DNA of 64,000 nucleotides, taken from NCBI GenBank assembly GCA_018296165.2, contig JACKQL020000134.1, forward strand, positions 50,341 through 114,340, written 5' to 3'. This stretch comes from Termitomyces sp. T153 (taxonomy: Eukaryota > Basidiomycota > Agaricomycetes > Agaricales > Lyophyllaceae). A model generated the notes under the pieces. The model had not been told where the DNA came from. It saw only the letters and a program-made list of their open reading frames with translations, and searched no databases. Below are positions 57,201 through 64,000 of this stretch, in pieces. The stretch's first letter is position 1, and each line of letters starts with the position of its first letter. A program made the position numbers and the translations under genes.

Positions 57201-60200
57201 ATCCCCTTCCCTGCTCAATTTGTTGCTAACAAACCTCCAAAAATAAAAGGTGTCCAGATAAAGAAGAAGTACAAACCCATTGCCATGAAGACCACACCAG
57301 TTGCTGGCCACATTAGCAAAGACTTCCAAATCAAGTGACACATTATTGGTGATCCATTAGTGACAATTTGACCACTCAATCTGAATCTGCTGCCATTTGT
57401 ACCAACCCAGCAATTCACTAGCAAACAACAAGCAAAACTTGTTAAGACCACAACACAGGCTTTCTCACTAGTGACAAATTCAACATTCTTGTTGGCATGG
57501 TCACTAAACAAAAAAAGGCCTTCACTTGGGAAGACTCTAAACAAGGAAGTTTGCATCCTGACTTCTTTCTACCAGTACACATACCAATGATACCACACAT
57601 ACTCTAGGTCCAGCAAAATCACCCCATACCCCCAGGCCTAGAGAAGGAAGTATGTGAAATCATTCATAACAAAATCAAGGCTAGCATCTACAAATCTTTG
57701 AATTCAGCTTATCACTCACAATATTTTTGTGTTCTTAAGAAGAATGGTAAGCTCAATCTTGTATACAGTCTAGAGCCACTAAACTGTGTCACCATTTGCC
57801 ATTCTGGAGTGCCACCTTTTCCAGACCATGTCACTGAATCTTTCACTGAGCACATATGTGGTGCTACACTCAACCTCTATGTTGGCTACAATGAGTGACT
57901 TATTGACTCCACTTCATGTGACTTAATAACATTCCAGACTCTGTTTGGCACCCTTTGCTTAGTGACCTTGCTGATGGGATGGCCAACTCTGTGCCAATAT
58001 TCTATGACAACATTACTTTTATTTTGCAGCCAGATATCCCCCATAACATACTCAGCTTTATTGATGATGTTGGCACTAAAGGACTCAAGGACTGGAAGAT
58101 TGTTAACATTATTCCTGCTAAGCATCCTGCTAACCCAAATATTTGCTCAGCACTATGGGAGTTCTTTGAACTTCTCAACCAGATCCTCTAGCAAATGAAG
58201 TATTGTGGTAGTATGTTCTCAGGTCACAAGCTAGTGTTATGTGCCCCAACCTTTAGGATTCTTAGACATGTTTGCATGCTTAGCAGGAAAATTCCAGATG
58301 AGAGTTGCTTAGCTCTACTCAAGCACTGGGGTCCTTGTAAGTTGCTATCAGAAGTTTGAGCCTTTCTTGGTACAGTTGGAGTTCTTAGGATTTTCATTAA
58401 GAATTTCACTCATCATGCTAACAACTTGACAAAACTCACTCATGTTGGTGTCCCCTTCAAATTTGGCCCTGACTAGATCAATGCCTCATGAGACCTTGTT
58501 AAAGCCTTACAAGATGCTAAGCCCCTCATTTCTATTGACTATGAATTGCCTAACCCAGTCATCTTAGCAATTGATACTTCATATATTGCTGTCAGCTACT
58601 ACCTCTGCCAATGCACTTGTGACAACCACAAAGAACACTGCTACAACCATTTCAGGTTGATTATGCTTAATGATAGAGAGGCTAGATTCAGTCAGCCCAA
58701 GTTGGAACTCTACAGCCTTTATCAAGCACTTCAAGCTTCATGAATGTACTTCATTGGCATCGAAAACCTCATCATTGAAGTCAATGCTCACTATATCAAG
58801 AGTATGCTAGAGAACTCCAACATCCAGCCTTCCACTAGTATGAATGGCTAGATCATGGTGATATTGATGTTCCACTTTGAGCTTATTTATGTCAAAGGAA
58901 CTTTCCATGGCCCTGATGGTCTTTTGCAATGCCCACTCCAGCCTAGCAACCCTCTTCTAGATAATAGCAATAACTCTGTTTATAAAGACTGGATTGATTG
59001 CTTGCATGGCTTCATTCACCAAGTCCAGCTACTACTGCCCCTGCTTTGCCAAGTATCTTCAGCTTCACAACAACTACCTCCTCTTATTGAGTTCCAGCCT
59101 CTCCTGCCCTTAGTAACATTCATTGGCAACAATAGCAATGACTCAGCTCCACAACTAGCAAACAGTGATGATATTTAGCCTCTCCATGATGATGGTACCA
59201 CCATATAATAAAATACCCTGCAGTGCCAAAGTTATTGCTAGCAACAAACATATGCTATTAGTCAAGAAGTGGCTTAATGACCTTGTCAGACTTGAAAACC
59301 TTAGTGACACTGAATATGCCACCTTCATTTGCTATGCATCAACATTCTTTATTGCTGGCAGCAAGCTTTGGTAATGAAACAAAGATGGTGCACACAAGCT
59401 ACTTGTTCCTACCAACCATCACTTATAAGTTTTAAAAGCTATGCATGACAACTTGGGATATAGAGGCCTTTTTACTACCTGCTCAGCTCTCCTAAAATGA
59501 TTTTGGTAGCCTCAAGTTAGCACTGATCTTGTGTGGTACATTTGTACTTGCTACTTCTACTAGATTTATCAGACAACTAAAGTTTTCATTCCACTGACTA
59601 ATGCTATGCCAGCACCCTTGTTCAGCAAGATATACATTGACACTATGTTCATGCTGCCATCCAATAAGTTCAAGTATATTATCCAAGGATGCTGTTTGCT
59701 AATTCATTACTCCAAGTTTTGCATGCTCACTAGAGAGAACACTGAAGATATCACCAAATGGTTATATGAGGACATCATCTGCTGCTGGGGAGCTCTTAGC
59801 AAAATTGTTACTGACAATGGGCCTCTGATCCTGAAAGCCATCACCTACTTAGCAAAGAAGTATAACTTGCACTACACTCAGATCTCAAGTTATAACAAGC
59901 ATGCTAACAGTATAGTTGAGTAACCTCATTTTGATGTTTGCCAAGCTCTCTTCAAAGCTGTTGATGGTGAATAGTCTAGGTGGAGTACAGCTACTTACTC
60001 AGTCTTTTGGTCAGAACATGTTACAGTTTATAAGTGCATGGATTGTTCCTCTTACTACACAATGACTGGTACCCATCTCTCTTCTGCCAGCTGACATAGT
60101 TGAAGTGACATACTTGCAACTGCCACCAAACTTGTTTTTGTCAACAACCAACCTCATAGCTTGCTGAGTGATTGATCTGCAATATTTCCAAGAAGACCTC

Positions 60201-60602
60201 AACTGCCTTCATGAGAATGTTCTTAGCACTCACTACTTAGCCACCATTTGCTTTGAAGCAAAACATGCTGCTACAATTTGCAATTACAACTTCTAAGCTG
60301 GCAACCTTATACTGATGAGAAACACTAGAATTGAAGTGGTGCATAACAAGAAGATGAAGCCTTAATACTTAGGCCCTTTGGTGGTAATCTCTTGCAACTG
60401 TAGCAGCACTTACATTCTTTGCAAACTAGATGGCTCAGTACTGCATCATTCTGTGGCAGCCTTTTGCCTAGTACCTTATTTTGCTAGAGAACACATATCA
60501 GTGCCTAGCAACACATTTGACGTCAACACTTCTCACCTCCATGAACTTGGACAAACTGACTTTATAAACAATGATGATACTGGCAACAATGCCAGCAAAT
60601 AA
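54276..60602 (+). pseudogene. Decayed gag-pol of the second TGATG gypsy copy
   Basis: This is colinear with the minus-strand element at 38495-44747. Gag (about 54536-55800) has FFPEAHSIP and KWDESCPRELP. Protease (56564 onward) keeps CITDSGSQIISMS. The RT region (57640-58440) has FCVLKKNGKLNLVYSLE, CHSGVPPFPDH and SFIDDVGTKGLKDW. RNase H (58540-59000) has REARFSQPKLELYSLY. Integrase (59606-60602) has IYIDTMFMLPSNKFKYIIQG, VTDNGPLILKA and NSIVE, with YLGPLVVISCN-like sequence at the end. It retains catalytic residues lost in the first copy but is broken by many stops and shifts, many of them at former CpG sites. Confidence 0.88.
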
Positions 60603-61082
60603 AACTAAACAGATTCTTTGCTAAGCCCTAGCAACCTTTTTTGACTTTACTTTTCATCTCACATATATCCTCTACTAGTTATTTAGAAAAACCATTGTTT
60701 ACTATACAAAAACATTAAGTCTTCATAGACATTCTATTTACTATTCTCTTGCTTTCAATACTGTGCTTTCCTGCTTGTTGCTAGTGCTTGGCATGCCTAA
60801 GGAGGTTATTATGCCATGATGATTTACTGAGCATTCCTCCATTGTCACTAGCATTAAGCAATAGTTGCTAGTGCATACCAACTTGTTCACCTTTGCTTAT
60901 GCTTTTATTTTTGCTTTTACTTCTCTCTCTTACTCTTTCTGATGCTCAACAATATGTTACATTTTGGGCCTCTTAAGGGGGCCAGTCTATGGAATACAGA
61001 GAGATATGAAGCTCTTTAAGGGGGCTAGTCTATGTCTATGATATAAGCTAACATAAAAATATATACAGGAGGGCAGCTGCCA
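60603..61082. other. Spacer between the converging ends of pol and the antisense gene
   Basis: No gene is seen. It corresponds to 38079-38494 of the first copy and shares blocks such as GGGGCCAGTCTATG / GACTAGCCCCCTTAAGGGGC. The palindrome-like CTTAAG with GGGGGC/GCCCCC is preserved in both (38131-38144 and about 60973-61026). Confidence 0.5.
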
Positions 61083-63108
61083 CTAAGTATCAAGGTCAGT
61101 ATTGTTGCTAGGAACCTCCTCCATCTCTCCCTCCTCCCAATCCTCCTTGCCAATGCTGTTTGCCTTCTGCTAGGCCAAAAATGCCTAATAGTCACCTCAA
61201 TATTCATTTAATGCTGCTAGCAACCTCTTGGTGACTGCAAATTGAGCCCTTGCCTCCAGCAACTCCTTCCTTGCCCTCTCCAACTCCCTCTGGAACTGCC
61301 TCTCAACACCTGCTGCCCTCTCATCATACTCTCATAGCAATGTTACCAACATTAACAGTGTCAGCAAGGCTAGGTCATCCTCTAGTCACTTCAGTTTGTC
61401 ATTGCCAACCTGTTATAGCAGAGTGCTGGTCTAGATTCCCTAAGTAGAATGGTTGGCAAATGGTCAGCTAGCAAAAGAATCCACTTACCCATCATCAAAC
61501 CCTCTCTTCATCCTCACTTTTCTTGTCCTTCTCCACCTCCATTGCTTCCTTCTCAGCCTCAATACCACCACCACCAACCACCAGCTCAATCTTGGTGATT
61601 GTTGCTAAGGGAGTCTTCTCCCTCATCTCCACATCTTCCATCTCTTCCTCTCTCTCCTCACTAGCAACAGTCCTTGGTTGCTTAGCACTACCAATGTATG
61701 CTGGACTTGCAGATCATTTACATGCCAGGGGCATATTGTTGTCATTGTCACTGCTGCTGCCACTACCCTTGTCACTAGCCTCATCCTTGCTCTCCACCAC
61801 CTTCTTACTCTTCTCCTGTTGCTTGCTCTTAGCAACCCCACTGCCTCCAACTATTATCCTGTCCTACAAAGTTGGCAGATGCAAGCTGGTATGCTTGACC
61901 TGGATAGGTTTGCTCTTCTTTGCTGACTCTCTCTGCCTCTCCACAAATGCCTGGGCCTGCTGAACTGAGGCCACCTTCACTACAATCTTCTTAGCAAACT
62001 TACTGCTAGTGCTCCTTGAGGATTTGCTGCTATAAGAGTAGCCCTTCCTTGTGCTATTGCAGCAGTAGCAGGGCTGGGCCCCAGTTGGGTACCAGCAGCC
62101 CTCTAGGTCATTCTCCACCCAGCAGTTGTCACATTGTGAAAGAATCATTAGCAATTGTTAGCAAAAACTGCTAAAGATAAGTCTTACCATGCCTTGCTAT
62201 TGTCTGAACACTTGTTGCTTTTCAAGTAATACTGTAAATTTCCCCTTTGCCTTCTCCAACACTATGCCAGCTCCCATTCCCATATCCACCATCATCATCA
62301 AGGCCTTTTACCAGCAAAGAAGAGCCACCAAGCATTTGTCAGTAAAAGAATCCTCATTAAGTTTCTGTGATGATATTAGCAATGACTGTCAAGAAAAAGT
62401 GAAAGACTGAAGACTTACTTCAATTTCTTCTTCCTCCTCCTCTTCCCTAGCCTTGCCCTTCCCCTTCTCTTTGCTCTTTGGGGTTGTTGCCACTCTTAGT
62501 GATGTCACCAACTCCTTAGCAACACTACCAGCTGAATACTTGGGAGTCAAGGGCCCAGCCTTCCCAATGTTCCCTCAATTTGCACTAAAAATGCCCCCAC
62601 AGCCTTTGCTCCACTCCACACCTGTTGTAACTGCCAATTCACATGGAGGGTGCTGGAAGTAAAACTGGTCATTTAGTAACAAGTCTTCAAAAAGCTGAAG
62701 TTACCTTAGTAGAGTCACTAGCACTTACTATCATACCAGCTGCCAAATCCTCCATCAAAAACTCCAATGAAGGTGAAAGAAGAACCTAATAAAAACTATT
62801 AACTGTGTCACCAAGAGAAAGTAAAGAAGAACTTACAAAATGCTTATTAAACTTTCAAATCCAATCTTCCCTCTTGTACATCTTGTAAAGTTGGCAATAC
62901 TTCTTCCCAACTGTTGCTAGCTCAGCCCACTCCATCCCACTACCTGCTGTCTCAAACTAGTAAAGCCAAAGTTGAATAATGGTGGTGACCACTTATAAGG
63001 ATTGGTCACCAACAACACATGTGCCACAGACAAGAGGCAGTTGGCTTAATCAAGGAAGGCCTGGGTCATTGCATGCTTCTTGAGTTGGGAAATAAGATCA
63101 GAAGACAT
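61083..63108 (-). pseudogene. Second copy of the antisense accessory gene
   Basis: Read on the minus strand it starts at ATG 63108 (MSSDLISQLKKHAMTQAFLD) and ends at TAG 61083 after NNTDLDT. It contains PSLEFLMEDLAAGMIVSAS, the cysteine cluster CDNCWVENDLEGCWYP...CYCCNST at about 62130-62050 (the last Cys is Tyr here), a KKIVVKVASVQQAQAFVERQ segment also in the first copy, and the Lys/Glu-rich region. It is not interrupted by an LTR. Several stops show decay. Position, orientation and intron sites match the first copy, so the gene is a stable part of this element family. Confidence 0.8.
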
Positions 63109-63279
63109 AGTGATAAGTTTGAGATGGTGGAAGAGATAAGATGATGGAAGGAAGCATTGATGAAGTTCAGTGGAATCACTAGTTGCTTGATTCTGACCAC
63201 TCTAGGTGCACAGACCAAGCAAGCAATCACAAGACTTTGGGCTGACTAAGGACAGTAAAGATTTCAGCATATGGGAGGA

Positions 63280-64000
63280 TGATAAGACCCACTTGTTGCT
63301 AAGTGCCAATTTAGGCATTTCTGATTGGACAGCAGCTGACTATATTAACATGGCACAAATCACAATACTCAGCATGTGAGGCCTAGCTCCAAGATCACAA
63401 GCTATATCACATGAAGTCTGGACTTTGGGTCTAAAACAACAAGGCCAAGACCTTTGTTAGCAATGATCACTAGTGACTTTCCTAGCAACAACACCACCTT
63501 CCTCAAAAATGGACATATTGATAGTCATGTAATTTCTTACTTATCATTTTTCTTGTCAAGCTTACAAACATACTTGAACAGTGTCTACACTTCAAGTATT
63601 GACATTGGACATGCTCTTTTCTTGTGATTTATTACCTTTACACATCATATTGACTTTGCTTACTTTTTACTTAATTACCAGATTGACACCTTGTATGTAT
63701 TATAAACACCTTGGCAGATGCTATTGCTGGCAGCAACTATTATCTCCTTTCTTATACTATACTTACAAACAGTATAAATACTGCCTATACATAGAGACTG
63801 CTGACAATAAACAGAGCACTATTCCTCCCTCTCTCTTTAAGCTTACCAGTTAAGATTTCATTTTGCTCTTTCACTTACTATCAACAATGACTTAGTGACA
63901 GTTTTGCCAACCTCAACTTCAACTTAGTGTGGTGCCAAATTGTTATCTTGACTCAGTTATGCTAGCAACTTTGGCTAGCAACTAGTTTGCATTTGTCCCT
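63280..64000 (+). repeat. 3' LTR of the second TGATG gypsy copy (truncated by window end)
   Basis: It begins TGATAAGACCC right after the purine tract ATGGGAGGA and is homologous to 35387 onward. A GTATAAATAC box lies at about 63771. There is almost no CpG. The LTR continues past the window. Confidence 0.88.

Noticed and set aside
1..64000. tRNA, rRNA, CRISPR or riboswitch
   Set aside because: No cloverleaf, ribosomal signature or regularly spaced repeats were seen on reading both strands; a covariance-model search would be decisive.

Overview
The window is genomic DNA of a basidiomycete fungus, most likely an Agaricomycete. The evidence is genes with many introns of about 45-60 bases with GT..AG ends, fungal versions of conserved eukaryotic proteins, and a dense cover of Ty3/gypsy and Ty1/copia LTR retrotransposons of mushroom type. 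I saw no bacterial features, rRNA, tRNA or CRISPR array.

Layout. (1) 1-7.5 kb is transposon debris: the end of a non-autonomous LTR element (1-1815), a decayed minus-strand copia element (2.9-6.2 kb) split by a solo LTR (3719-4807), and a Helitron/PIF1 helicase scrap (6.9-7.5 kb). (2) 7.8-23.1 kb is a CpG-rich island of five host genes: a DysF (Pex24p-like) protein (-), a dsRBD-containing DExH RNA helicase (+), the AP-2 alpha adaptin (+), a PH-C2-RasGAP protein (-) and an ELO fatty-acid elongase (-). Exon joins for all five were worked out by reading frame and splice sites, and every join keeps phase. (3) 23.1-64 kb is a nest of LTR elements: a gypsy gag with a solo LTR inside it, a truncated copia element, a minus-strand Tf1/sushi-like gypsy, a large gypsy element (33898-45748) inserted in that gypsy, a gag/pol-less LTR element (46785-53406) inserted in a copia LTR, and a heavily decayed second copy of the large gypsy (53.8 kb to beyond the window end).

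Insertion order can be read from target-site duplications (GTGGG, CCCTG, GAGT, ACGA, TCTAT), and two sites give an uninterrupted reading frame when the insert is mentally removed.

Main points for a second look. (a) Both copies of the large gypsy element carry an extra spliced gene, antisense to gag-pol, between the integrase end and the 3' LTR, encoding a six-cysteine cluster protein. A similar antisense gene sits in the same place in the gag/pol-less element. (b) That gag/pol-less family has a 13-base match between the predicted 5' end of its transcript and the complement of the primer-binding position just inside the 5' LTR. The match is kept by covariation in two copies, which points to Tf1-like self-priming. 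(c) Related LTR copies show a graded loss of CpG that looks like a methylation/deamination clock.
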